Of a DNA stretch of 64,000 nt, positions 33,281 to 40,228 are shown in pieces. The stretch covers positions 1,488,001-1,552,000 of the forward strand of contig OZ257146.1 of NCBI GenBank assembly GCA_965279255.1, in the 5' to 3' direction. Positions within the stretch are counted from its first letter, which is position 1. Each line of letters begins with the position of its first letter. This DNA is from CAMFLJ01 sp965279255 (GTDB lineage: Bacteria; Actinomycetota; Acidimicrobiia; Acidimicrobiales; Acidimicrobilacustridaceae). The translations under genes were made by a program, and so were the position numbers. Below the pieces are notes generated by a model. The model saw only the letters and a list, made by a program, of their open reading frames with translations. It was not told the origin of the DNA and did no database searches.

Positions 33281-33709
33281 TCAGCCGCGGGGCTCGACCG
33301 CCTGGAGCCGGAGCTGGCCGGTGGCCATGAGGCGGCCGTCGGACTCGCGGACGATGTCGACGCTCCACAGCTGCTGGGTGCGACCGCGCGAGATGGGGGT
33401 GGCCGTCGCCACGACGCGGCCCTCGCTCATGGAGGCGAGGAAGTGCGTGTTGTTGTTGACCCCGACGACCACCTTCCCGTCGGTCGTGTTCAGCGACCCG
33501 GCCATGCTTCCGACCGTCTCGACGATCGAGCAGTAGACGCCGCCGTGCACGATGCCGAACGGCTGGTGGTGCTGAGGGCCGAGGTCGACGTGGCCGACGA
33601 CCCGATCGGGGGTGAGCTCGTCGATCAGCAGCCCGATGTGGGCGTCGAGGCCGGGGAACGGGCCGAGCGGGAACTCGACGTCGCCGACCGGGGGCTCGAC
33701 CCCGCTCAT
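33281..33709 (-). CDS. PaaI family thioesterase
   Basis: This single hot-dog domain of 142 aa has the PaaI-type motif QPFGIVHGGVYCSIVETVGSMAGSL (HGG with the downstream acidic Glu) and VVGVNNNTHFLASMSEGRVVATATPI. It would hydrolyse an aryl- or acyl-CoA. The ATG overlaps the stop of the preceding membrane protein gene (ATGA, 33706-33709), so the two are translationally coupled. The partner gives no pathway clue. Confidence 0.92.
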   Translation of the reverse strand: MSGVEPPVGDVEFPLGPFPGLDAHIGLLIDELTPDRVVGHVDLGPQHHQPFGIVHGGVYCSIVETVGSMAGSLNTTDGKVVVGVNNNTHFLASMSEGRVVATATPISRGRTQQLWSVDIVRESDGRLMATGQLRLQAVEPRG

Positions 33710-34014
33710 CGGGCGGCCCGGCGGTCGGAGAGGACGAACGAGGCGGTGGCGGAGACGGCGGCGACGGTGAGGACCGATGGCCAGGCCCCGATCTTCTTGG
33801 CCAGCGGGTGGCTCGCCCCGAACCCACCGAGGTAGATGCCGGACAGGACTGCGGTGGTCGCCGGACCGCTGGTGCGCAACCAGGTGCGCCCTGCGGCCAC
33901 GCCGGCTGCACCGAGCACGAGCCCGCCGAGGGGGCGGACCTTGGTCTCGCGGGCGACGAGGTAGCCGCCGACCAGGCCGGCGGCGACGAGGGGTGCGGTG
34001 GGGATCGATGCCAT
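33706..34014 (-). CDS. Small membrane protein, 102 aa
   Basis: I do not recognise a family. The protein has about three hydrophobic helices (TAPLVAAGLVGGYLVA, LGGLVLGAAGVAAGRTWL, and WPSVLTVAAVSATASFVLS) and a basic C-terminus. The ATG at 34014 is preferred because TACGGT (34021-34026) lies 6 nt upstream, giving a leaderless operon with the thioesterase. Longer in-frame sequence upstream would overlap the divergent HxlR gene. It may be an integral-membrane partner of unknown role. Confidence 0.75.
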   Translation of the reverse strand: MASIPTAPLVAAGLVGGYLVARETKVRPLGGLVLGAAGVAAGRTWLRTSGPATTAVLSGIYLGGFGASHPLAKKIGAWPSVLTVAAVSATASFVLSDRRAAR

Positions 34015-34080
34015 GCGGCGACCGTAGCGGCCCGTCGGGCTCCACTGCATCCTGTGACGCAACCCTCTAGCCTGGAGGTC

Positions 34081-34575
34081 ATGCAACGGGTGAGCTTCAG
34101 CGAGATGAACTGCTCGGTCGCCCAGACCCTCGAGGTCGTGGGCGAATGGTGGTCGCTGCTCATCGTGCGAGATGCCCTGCTCGGGCTCTCCCGCTTCGAC
34201 GACTTCCAACGCCATCTCGGGATCTCCCGCAACGTGCTCAACGACCGCCTCGCCCGACTCGTCGAGCAGGGGGTCCTCGAGAAGGTCGCCTACCAGGACC
34301 ACCCCCCTCGCTACGACTACCGGCTCACCCCCAAGGGCCGCGACCTCTGGGAGGTCGTCGACGCCATGCGCCGGTGGGGCGACCGCTGGGAGGCCCCCGA
34401 CGCGGGCCCGCCGACCGCGCTGATCCATCGCACCTGCGGGCAGCCCACCACGGTGGAGCCGCACTGCAGCGAGTGCGGCGAACGGCTCGAGCAGGCCGAC
34501 CTCAAGCTGGTGCCCGGCCCCGGTGCCGACGAGCACTCCCCGTTCGTCGAGCTGCTGCGGATGCGACGCCGATGA
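34081..34575 (+). CDS. HxlR family transcriptional regulator
   Basis: This 164-aa winged-helix regulator has the HxlR start CSVAQTLEVVGEWWSLLIVRDALLGLSRFDDFQRHLGISRNVLNDRLARLVEQGVLEKVAYQDHPPRYDYRLTPKGRDLWEVV. A C-terminal extension with CGQPTTVEPHCSECGE looks like a zinc ribbon. HxlR proteins often sense electrophiles or aldehydes through Cys. TAGCCT (34068-34073) lies exactly 7 nt before the ATG. The stop overlaps the tag start (ATGA), so regulator and DNA glycosylase form one operon. Confidence 0.93.
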   Translation: MQRVSFSEMNCSVAQTLEVVGEWWSLLIVRDALLGLSRFDDFQRHLGISRNVLNDRLARLVEQGVLEKVAYQDHPPRYDYRLTPKGRDLWEVVDAMRRWGDRWEAPDAGPPTALIHRTCGQPTTVEPHCSECGERLEQADLKLVPGPGADEHSPFVELLRMRRR

Positions 34576-35237
34576 CCGACTGGACCGCCATGGCCGCCAC
34601 CCCGGGCGACGACGGCCTGGCCCGGTGCGGCTGGTGCCTCTCCACCCCCGACTACGTCGCCTACCACGACGACGAGTGGGGCCGTCCGGTCGTCGAGGAC
34701 GTGCGGCTCTACGAGAAGCTGTGCCTGGAGGGCTTCCAGTCCGGCCTCTCGTGGCTGACGATCCTGCGCAAGCGCCCCGGGTTCCGTGCCGCGTTCGCCG
34801 GGTTCGACCCCGAGCAGGTGGCCCGCTTCGACGATGCCGACGTCGAGCGCCTGCTCGCCGATGCCGGCATCGTGCGCCACCGGGGCAAGATCGAGGCCAC
34901 CATCGCCAACGCCCGGGCGACCCTCGACGTGCAGGACAGCCTGGGCTCGCTGGCCGCCCTCGTCTGGTCGTTCGAGCCCGACCGGGCCACCCGCCCGGCC
35001 CCGGCCCGGCTCGGTGAGGTCGCCGCGATCACGCCGGAGTCGACCGCCCTCTCGAAGGCGCTGAAGCGCCACGGGTTCCGCTTCGTCGGCCCCACCACGG
35101 CCTATGCGGCGATGCAGTCGCTCGGCCTGGTGAACGACCACCTCGCCGGCTGTCACGTGCGTGCCGCGTGCGACGACGACCGGGCCGCGGCCGAGGTGCC
35201 ATCGCCGGCGACCGGCGGCCCGTCGGCCGGCCGTTAG
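34572..35237 (+). CDS. tag: DNA-3-methyladenine glycosylase I
   Basis: Tag removes 3-methyladenine from DNA. The 221-aa protein begins the core at RCGWCLSTPDYVAYHDDEWGRP (Cys-x-x-Cys-type zinc snap). It continues EKLCLEGFQSGLSWLTILRKRPGFRAAF and ends FVGPTTAYAAMQSLGLVNDHLAGCHVRAAC, where His and Cys complete the zinc site. All family landmarks are in order. It is translationally coupled to the HxlR regulator. A Pro/Ala/Gly tail of 20 residues follows the core. Confidence 0.95.
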   Translation: MTDWTAMAATPGDDGLARCGWCLSTPDYVAYHDDEWGRPVVEDVRLYEKLCLEGFQSGLSWLTILRKRPGFRAAFAGFDPEQVARFDDADVERLLADAGIVRHRGKIEATIANARATLDVQDSLGSLAALVWSFEPDRATRPAPARLGEVAAITPESTALSKALKRHGFRFVGPTTAYAAMQSLGLVNDHLAGCHVRAACDDDRAAAEVPSPATGGPSAGR

Positions 35238-35263
35238 CCGACCATCGATCGGGCGGGGTCGGG

Positions 35264-35914
35264 TCAGCCGACGGCGGTGTCGGTGACCATCGTCGGCAGA
35301 GGGCCCCGCAGCGGCGCCTCGAGCACGCCGACGAGGACGTCGGTCAGGTTGGCGGCGAAGGTGCCCGCGTCGAGGGGCTGATCGGCGCTCTTCTCGAGCA
35401 TCCGGGCCCGCTCCGAGGCGGCGACGGTCATCAGCATGATGAGCTCGATGACCCGCTCCTGGCGCACCTCGACCGGCAGTTCGTCTGAGCGCTCCTCGAG
35501 GATCGTGAGGATCTCGATGAGCCACGGCCCGGTGCCGGTGCCCAGGGTGCGCCACGCCGAGAAGGTCGCCGACAGCTGGGCGACGATCCGCAGGTAGTCA
35601 CGGCCCTCAGGGGTGTCGAGGTGGGCCGTGTACGGCACCACGAGCGCGGCCACGAGGTCGCGCGACGAGGCGTCCCGACCGACCGTCGCCAGCAACTCCC
35701 CCCTGGCGAGGTCGGTCGGATCGCCGTGCCTGGTCAGGATGGCGTCGAGGACGCCCTCCCGAGATCCGAAGTGGTAGTTCAGCGCCGAGACGTTGCGTTG
35801 GCCTGCGGCCTCGACGATCTCCCGGACCTGGACCTGGTAGAGCCCGCGCCTCGCGAAGAGCCGCTCCGCCTGGCGCAGGAGCGCCTCCCTGGTGGCGGTG
35901 GCGTCGCGGGGCAC
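35264..35914 (-). CDS. TetR family transcriptional regulator
   Basis: The 216-aa protein has a TetR HTH (TREALLRQAERLFARRGLYQVQVREIVEAAGQRNVSALNYHFGSREGVLDAILTRHG) and a helical ligand domain typical of the family. It lies 19 bp downstream of the luciferase-like oxidoreductase on the same strand and likely shares its transcript, so it may regulate that operon. The GTG at 35914 begins just before the HTH; a longer upstream frame would run into the oxidoreductase gene. Confidence 0.92.
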   Translation of the reverse strand: MPRDATATREALLRQAERLFARRGLYQVQVREIVEAAGQRNVSALNYHFGSREGVLDAILTRHGDPTDLARGELLATVGRDASSRDLVAALVVPYTAHLDTPEGRDYLRIVAQLSATFSAWRTLGTGTGPWLIEILTILEERSDELPVEVRQERVIELIMLMTVAASERARMLEKSADQPLDAGTFAANLTDVLVGVLEAPLRGPLPTMVTDTAVG

Positions 35915-35933
35915 GAGCCCTAGCTTCGCAGGT

Positions 35934-37169
35934 TCAGGAGAGGGGCTTGAGGGCCCCGGCGGGAAGCAGCGTGGGCCACTCCACGTCCTCCGGGAACGGC
36001 TTGGAGAAGGCGCCGTACTTGGGCTCGGCGGTCTCGCGGTAGTAGTCGGTGGAGTGCTTCCGGTCCTTGTCGAACTCGGGGATGACCTTGTCGCCGAAGA
36101 GCTCGAGCGTGGCGAGGATCTCGTCGTGGTGCAGGCCCTCGATCGGGAGGCCGAACGCCAGCTGGTCCATGCCGACGTCGCCCCATGCCGCGATCTGCTC
36201 GCAGACCTCGTCAGGGGTGCCGACGAGCATGTAGCCACCCTCGATGAGGTTGTCGAGCAGCTCGTCACCATCGATGCCGGACTGGACGATGTCGTAGAGG
36301 GACATCGGCTTCGAGGGCCAGGTGATGCCGTCGGTGCTCTTCGGCATGGTGTCGTGGTAGAGGTTCACCATCGACACCAGGTAGCCGCGGCCCTCGCGCA
36401 GGGCGATCGCACGGGCTTCCTCGCGGGTCTCGCAGCAGATCACCGAGTTGGTGATCATCACGTTGTCGTTCTTGAACTGCCCGATCGGCTCGGTGCAGTT
36501 GGCGATGCCCTCCTTGTAGGCCTCGATGCGGCCGCGCAGGGCGAAGATCGGCTCGAAGTTGAAGGCGATGGCGCCGATGCCCATCTCGCCGGCCGTCTTG
36601 AAGGTCGGCGGGTTGCCACAGGCGACCCAGATGGGCGGGTGGCCCTTGCCGTAGGGCTTCGGGAGGATGTTGTGCGGCGTGGGCACCGTGAAGGTCTCGC
36701 CGTGGAACTCGTAGTCGGTGAGCTCCCACATCTTCGGGATCTCGCGGACGACCTCGTTCCACTCCGGCTTGGTCGAGTCCTTGTCCATGATGTTGAAAGA
36801 CTTCATCTCGTGGGAGCCGGCGCCACGGCCGGTGCCCCACTCGAACCGGTTGTTCGTGTAGTGGTCCATGGTGGCGGCGCGCTCGGCGTACCGGACCGGG
36901 TGCTCCTTGCGGGGCGAGAGGCTGTTGATGGCCGTGCCGAGGTGGATGTACTCGGTCTGGGCGGCGAGGTAGCCGATGGCGACCTCGGGGGCCGACAGCT
37001 GGGAGTACTCGACCAGGCCGTGGTGCTCGCCGAGCCAGCAGTACTTCCAGTTGTGCTTGTCCGCGAAGATCGCGTACTCGGCCTCGTTCTGGTACGACAG
37101 GTGCTGCATGTTCGTGTCGTGAGCCGCGGGTCCGGGGATGAACCCGTTGAGGAAGATTGCGAACTCCAT
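35934..37169 (-). CDS. LLM class flavin-dependent oxidoreductase
   Basis: This 411-aa luciferase-like monooxygenase is a TIM barrel using FMN or F420. Landmarks are MEFAIFLNGFIPGP, WLGEHHG, LGTAINSLSPRKEHPVRYAERAATMDHYTNNRFEWGTGRGAG, PPIWVACGNPPTFKTAGEMGIG, and GTPDEVCEQIAAW. Length and motifs fit an alkanal/limonene-type subfamily in actinobacterial catabolism. The ATG at 37169 has CCGGAGG about 9 nt upstream. The cofactor cannot be told. It heads an operon with the TetR gene. Confidence 0.93.
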   Translation of the reverse strand: MEFAIFLNGFIPGPAAHDTNMQHLSYQNEAEYAIFADKHNWKYCWLGEHHGLVEYSQLSAPEVAIGYLAAQTEYIHLGTAINSLSPRKEHPVRYAERAATMDHYTNNRFEWGTGRGAGSHEMKSFNIMDKDSTKPEWNEVVREIPKMWELTDYEFHGETFTVPTPHNILPKPYGKGHPPIWVACGNPPTFKTAGEMGIGAIAFNFEPIFALRGRIEAYKEGIANCTEPIGQFKNDNVMITNSVICCETREEARAIALREGRGYLVSMVNLYHDTMPKSTDGITWPSKPMSLYDIVQSGIDGDELLDNLIEGGYMLVGTPDEVCEQIAAWGDVGMDQLAFGLPIEGLHHDEILATLELFGDKVIPEFDKDRKHSTDYYRETAEPKYGAFSKPFPEDVEWPTLLPAGALKPLS

Positions 37170-37370
37170 GGCGCGGTGCCTCCGGTGAGTCGATGGTGTG
37201 TCGTGGGTCGGACGGACGAGAGGGTGACGCCGCAGAGCCGCCCTCGCAGCGTGGCCACGACGACGTTCTAATGGGTCCCCTTACATCGGAAGTTTGGCAC
37301 ACCTGCACGCGTGCCGCACGTCACTCCCCCGGCGCCCGAGACCGTTTCCCGGTGAAGGATCGCCGGAGCG

Positions 37371-37793
37371 TCAGACGCCCTGGAAGAAGTCGTACTGCAC
37401 GCCGCCGTCGGCGACGCCGCCCTTGCCGAACAGGTGCAGGGCGTTGAGCCACCGGTAGCGCTCGTCGCCGGACTCGAACTCGGCACCGACGTAGATCGGG
37501 CCCTTGCCGAGGCCCTCGCTCCAGTCGGCCCGGCCGGAGTAACGCAGGTACACGATGGCGTCGTCGTCGGTCTTCATCGTGATGCGGATGTCGAACAGGC
37601 CGACGCCCTGGGCGTCGATCGCCAGCCAGTCGGCCGACGAGGCCCCGACGGCCGACGCGGTGATGCGCTCCCCCACCAGCTCGGCGCTGTGGATCTCCTG
37701 GATGATGCGGGTGCCCGCCGGGGTCGGGCCGAGCATGTAGAAGCCCTCGGATCCGGTGGCGAGGGTCAGGGTGGCGAAGGGGATGAGCTCCAT
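37371..37793 (-). CDS. DUF3237 family protein
   Basis: The 140-aa protein matches the DUF3237 beta-barrel family: MELIPFATLTLATGSEGFYMLGPTPAGTRIIQEIHSAELVGERI, then DIRITMKTDDDAIVYLRYSGRAD, and an ending SGDERYRWLNALHLFGKGG. Function is unknown. It lies 70 bp downstream of thioredoxin and 201 bp upstream of the oxidoreductase start. Its own AAGATC box 7 nt before the ATG is weak. Confidence 0.85.
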   Translation of the reverse strand: MELIPFATLTLATGSEGFYMLGPTPAGTRIIQEIHSAELVGERITASAVGASSADWLAIDAQGVGLFDIRITMKTDDDAIVYLRYSGRADWSEGLGKGPIYVGAEFESGDERYRWLNALHLFGKGGVADGGVQYDFFQGV

Positions 37794-37863
37794 GGCGGGC
37801 GATCTTCGCGCGGGACGACACCATCGGGGTGCCGTCGGTCACCGGACCGGCCCCACTCATCGG

Positions 37864-38187
37864 TCACGAGAGGAACGAGCGCAGGTCCTCACGGAGGCGG
37901 GCCTTGCCCCTGGCGCCGATCACCCGGCCCCGCTCCTGCCCGTCGACGAAGAGCAGCAGGGTCGGGAAGGACATCACCCCGAGGCGGCGCACCGTGTCGG
38001 GGTGGTCCTCCACGTCGAGGCGGGCGACCACCAGCTCGCCGGCCGATTCCCCCGCCATCTCCGCCAGCACCGGCTCCATCTGGACGCAGGGGCCGCACCA
38101 CGGGGCGGTGACGTCGACGAGCACCGGCAGGGGCGATGCGACCACCACCTCGTCGAAGGTGGCATCGGTCAGGTCGAGCACGGTCAT
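37864..38187 (-). CDS. Thioredoxin
   Basis: This classical 107-aa thioredoxin has the active site APWCGPCVQMEPVLAEMA (WCGPC), the cis-Pro loop VMSFPTLLLFVDGQERGRVIGARGK, and no signal peptide, so it is a cytosolic disulfide reductase. The ATG at 38187 follows GAGGAG by 6 nt. It diverges from the MerR gene; both promoters contain the same CTTGACNCCGGACC element, so it is probably regulated by that MerR protein. Confidence 0.95.
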   Translation of the reverse strand: MTVLDLTDATFDEVVVASPLPVLVDVTAPWCGPCVQMEPVLAEMAGESAGELVVARLDVEDHPDTVRRLGVMSFPTLLLFVDGQERGRVIGARGKARLREDLRSFLS

Positions 38188-38246
38188 CAGGGCTCCTCGG
38201 GGTCGGTGCCGGATCGGCCCGGCAGCGGTGTCGAGGGGCACTGTGG

Positions 38247-38312
38247 GGCCCGTAGCGGGGTCCGGAGTCAAGCCCCGACCCGTTCCCTTGACCCCGGACC
38301 ACAGTACGGCCC
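38247..38312. promoter_or_regulatory. Duplicated divergent MerR-type promoter
   Basis: The plus-strand element at 38287-38312 and the minus-strand element at 38247-38272 both read CTTGACNCCGGACC followed by TACGGNCC (21 of 26 positions identical). They point outward to MerR and thioredoxin. Each has a TTGACC/T -35. The stretched spacer (20 bp to TAGCCT for MerR) is typical of MerR-activated promoters. The cores also form an inverted repeat of 12-bp arms with one mismatch. Confidence 0.65.
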
Positions 38313-38325
38313 GTAGCCTTGAGCC

Positions 38326-38712
38326 GTGGCGACGTACACCATCGGCGAGCTGGCCCGTCGGGCCGGAGTGGGGGTCGAGACGATCCGCTTCTACGAGCGG
38401 CGCGGCCTGCTGCGCCAACCCGAGAAGGGCGAGGGCTACCGCCGCTACCCGGAGTCCGACCTCACCTGCCTGGGGTTCATCCGGCGGGCCAAGGTGCTCG
38501 GCTTCACGCTGGCCGAGATCGGCGAGCTGCTCGACGCCGCATCCCACGGTGCGACCGACGACGTGGTGGCCGCCGCCCGCGACCGCCTGGCCGCGGTCGA
38601 CCGCGAGCTCGAGGTGCTGCACGACCGACGCCGGCGGCTGGAGGAGCTGGCCGCGGTGTGCGCCGGTGGCGACGACGGCTGCCTGACCCTGGCCGTGGCC
38701 GGCGACCGATGA
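38326..38712 (+). CDS. MerR family transcriptional regulator
   Basis: This 128-aa regulator has the MerR winged helix YTIGELARRAGVGVETIRFYERRGLLRQPEKGEGYRRYPESDL, the dimer helix, and a C-terminal Cys pair (residues 112 and 119, CAGGDDGC, C-x6-C). The Cys pair resembles the metal loops of CueR/ZntR-type sensors. GTG 38326 has TAGCCT (38314-38319) 6 nt upstream. It is divergent to thioredoxin and overlaps the S4-protein start (ATGA). A metal or thiol-stress signal is plausible. Confidence 0.92.
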   Translation: MATYTIGELARRAGVGVETIRFYERRGLLRQPEKGEGYRRYPESDLTCLGFIRRAKVLGFTLAEIGELLDAASHGATDDVVAAARDRLAAVDRELEVLHDRRRRLEELAAVCAGGDDGCLTLAVAGDR

Positions 38713-39086
38713 GCGACCTCGACAGCGCCCGGCTCGACCGGTGGCTCTGGTCGGTGCGGCTCACCAAGAGCCGCTCCGAGGCCACCGACGCCTGCCGGGC
38801 CGGCCACGTTCGGCTCAACGGCCGACCGGCCAAGCCCGCCCACACCGTGACCGTGGGCGACCGGGTCGAGGCCCGCCTCCACGGCCGCGAGCGCATCGTC
38901 GAGGTCGTGCGCCCGATCGAGAACCGGGTGGGTGCCCCCATCGCGGTCGAGTGCTTCGTCGACCACTCGCCCCCTCCCCCGTCGAGGGACGACGTGCCGG
39001 CGTTCAGCGAGCGCGAGCGAGGCGCCGGCCGGCCCACCAAGCGCGACCGACGCCAGATCGAGCGCTGGCGGGACTCGAACCGGTGA
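38709..39086 (+). CDS. S4-domain RNA-binding protein (Hsp15-like)
   Basis: This 125-aa S4-domain protein reads LDRWLWSVRLTKSRSEATDACRAGHVRLNGRPAKPAHTVTVGDRVE, the pattern of Hsp15/HslR, which binds stalled 50S-nascent-chain complexes. A basic C-terminal tail (RPTKRDRRQIERWRD) is typical. The start overlaps the MerR stop, and its stop overlaps the next start (GTGA), so MerR, this gene and the small Cys protein form one operon. Confidence 0.92.
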   Translation: MSDLDSARLDRWLWSVRLTKSRSEATDACRAGHVRLNGRPAKPAHTVTVGDRVEARLHGRERIVEVVRPIENRVGAPIAVECFVDHSPPPPSRDDVPAFSERERGAGRPTKRDRRQIERWRDSNR

Positions 39087-39370
39087 GCACCGGCGCGCGG
39101 TCCCCCGAGGCACGTGACATCGACACCGCCACGGCGGTCGCCAACGCCCACGCCTTCTTCGAGCGCAACAGCGGCTGGGCCCCGCCCGACGCCGAGACCC
39201 TCGAGGACTGGGTCGCCGACGGCGTGTGCCGCTGCCCCGACGAGTGCCTCGTCGAGCCCCGGAGCTGGTGCGAGCACGGGATCGCGTCGTGGTGGCTGGT
39301 GCTCGTCGACCTGGGCGACGTCGAGGTGCCCGAGGTGCCGGCGGGGCCCGTCACCCCTGGGAGCCGCTGA
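39083..39370 (+). CDS. Small Cys-rich protein, 95 aa
   Basis: I do not recognise a named family. The protein has a central cluster VCRCPDECLVEPRSWCEHGIASWW with four Cys and one His, a likely zinc- or metal-binding knuckle, and an acidic C-terminus (VDLGDVEVPEVPAGP). It is translationally coupled to the S4 protein (GTGA overlap at 39083-39086). Its last 20 nt overlap the end of the converging SRPBCC gene. Conservation of the coupling suggests a role with the S4 protein or the MerR response, an inference. Confidence 0.7.
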   Translation: MSTGARSPEARDIDTATAVANAHAFFERNSGWAPPDAETLEDWVADGVCRCPDECLVEPRSWCEHGIASWWLVLVDLGDVEVPEVPAGPVTPGSR

Positions 39371-40037
39371 CCCCGACCTCGGCACGGGTCGACCCCGCGA
39401 GCACGGCCCGCTCCGCCCGCTCCTTGATGCCGAGCAGCATGCGGCGGGTCATCAGCACCACCACCGGCGCCATCACGAGCCCGGCGACGTCGGCGACCCG
39501 GCCGGCGACGCCGGCCCGGCGCTCGGCCCGGCTGCGCGAGACCAGGCGGGTGCCACCCCCTTCCGGCTCGAGCACGAAGGTCCACACCGCGTTCCAGGGG
39601 TGCTCGGGCGGGGCCTGCCGCAGCACCAGGTGGTGGGGCGCCTCGACCTGCTCGACCGGGAAGGCGTAGCCCTCCGGCATGCCCAGCCGACCGGCGGGCA
39701 CCACGACGACCCTGTCGCCCGGCTCGAGCACCTGCCACTCGGGGTGCACCTCGTCGGCGTTGCGGATGTCGAGGCCGAACAGGTTCTCGAGCCACTCGTA
39801 GCTGTACATGCCACCGCGGTCCTGGCCGATCTGCACCAGCCACGGCCACACCTGGTCGGGCGGGGCCGCGATCGACACCGCGAGGGTCGTGGCGGTGCTC
39901 GGCGCGGGGATCGACGACTCACCCGGCCAGGCCCTCGCCCGCTCCTCGGGCGTCGACCCCCAGTTGGCCCAGACGCGCCTCGACCCCCACGCCGCCAGCA
40001 CCGCCCCCACTCCCATCGCCACTCCGATGCGCACCAT
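39351..40037 (-). CDS. SRPBCC family membrane-anchored protein
   Basis: The 228-aa protein has an N-terminal hydrophobic helix (MVRIGVAMGVGAVLAAWG) followed by a START/Bet v 1-like hydrophobic-ligand domain: TTLAVSIAAPPDQVWPWLVQIGQDRGGMYSYEWLENLFGLDI and PWNAVWTFVLEPEGGGTRLVSRSRAE. A second amphipathic helix sits near 200 (VADVAGLVMAPVVVLMTRRML). The ATG at 40037 is preferred because GGAGG lies 7 nt upstream; a start 11 codons earlier is possible. A TATCGT box lies about 40 nt further up. The ligand is unknown. Confidence 0.85.
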   Translation of the reverse strand: MVRIGVAMGVGAVLAAWGSRRVWANWGSTPEERARAWPGESSIPAPSTATTLAVSIAAPPDQVWPWLVQIGQDRGGMYSYEWLENLFGLDIRNADEVHPEWQVLEPGDRVVVVPAGRLGMPEGYAFPVEQVEAPHHLVLRQAPPEHPWNAVWTFVLEPEGGGTRLVSRSRAERRAGVAGRVADVAGLVMAPVVVLMTRRMLLGIKERAERAVLAGSTRAEVGVSGSQG

Positions 40038-40228
40038 CGCCGCACCTCCGGGCCGCCGGACCCACGCCACCGGCCCACCTCCGACGATAGGCCCGTCGCG
40101 GGAGCTGCGGTCAGGGCCTCACGGCCCGCACCTCGGCACGTGACCGACGGCTCACGACGCGTGTCTGATTCGTCAGGGGAGGCCTCGCGTGGGACCGTTG
40201 TGCGTGGGCGTTCGCGCTCGGAACGAGG

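Noticed and set aside
37170..37370. Hidden gene in the 201-bp gap before the luciferase-like gene
   Set aside because: No frame with a start, ribosome site and coding bias; the sequence is a leader/promoter region.
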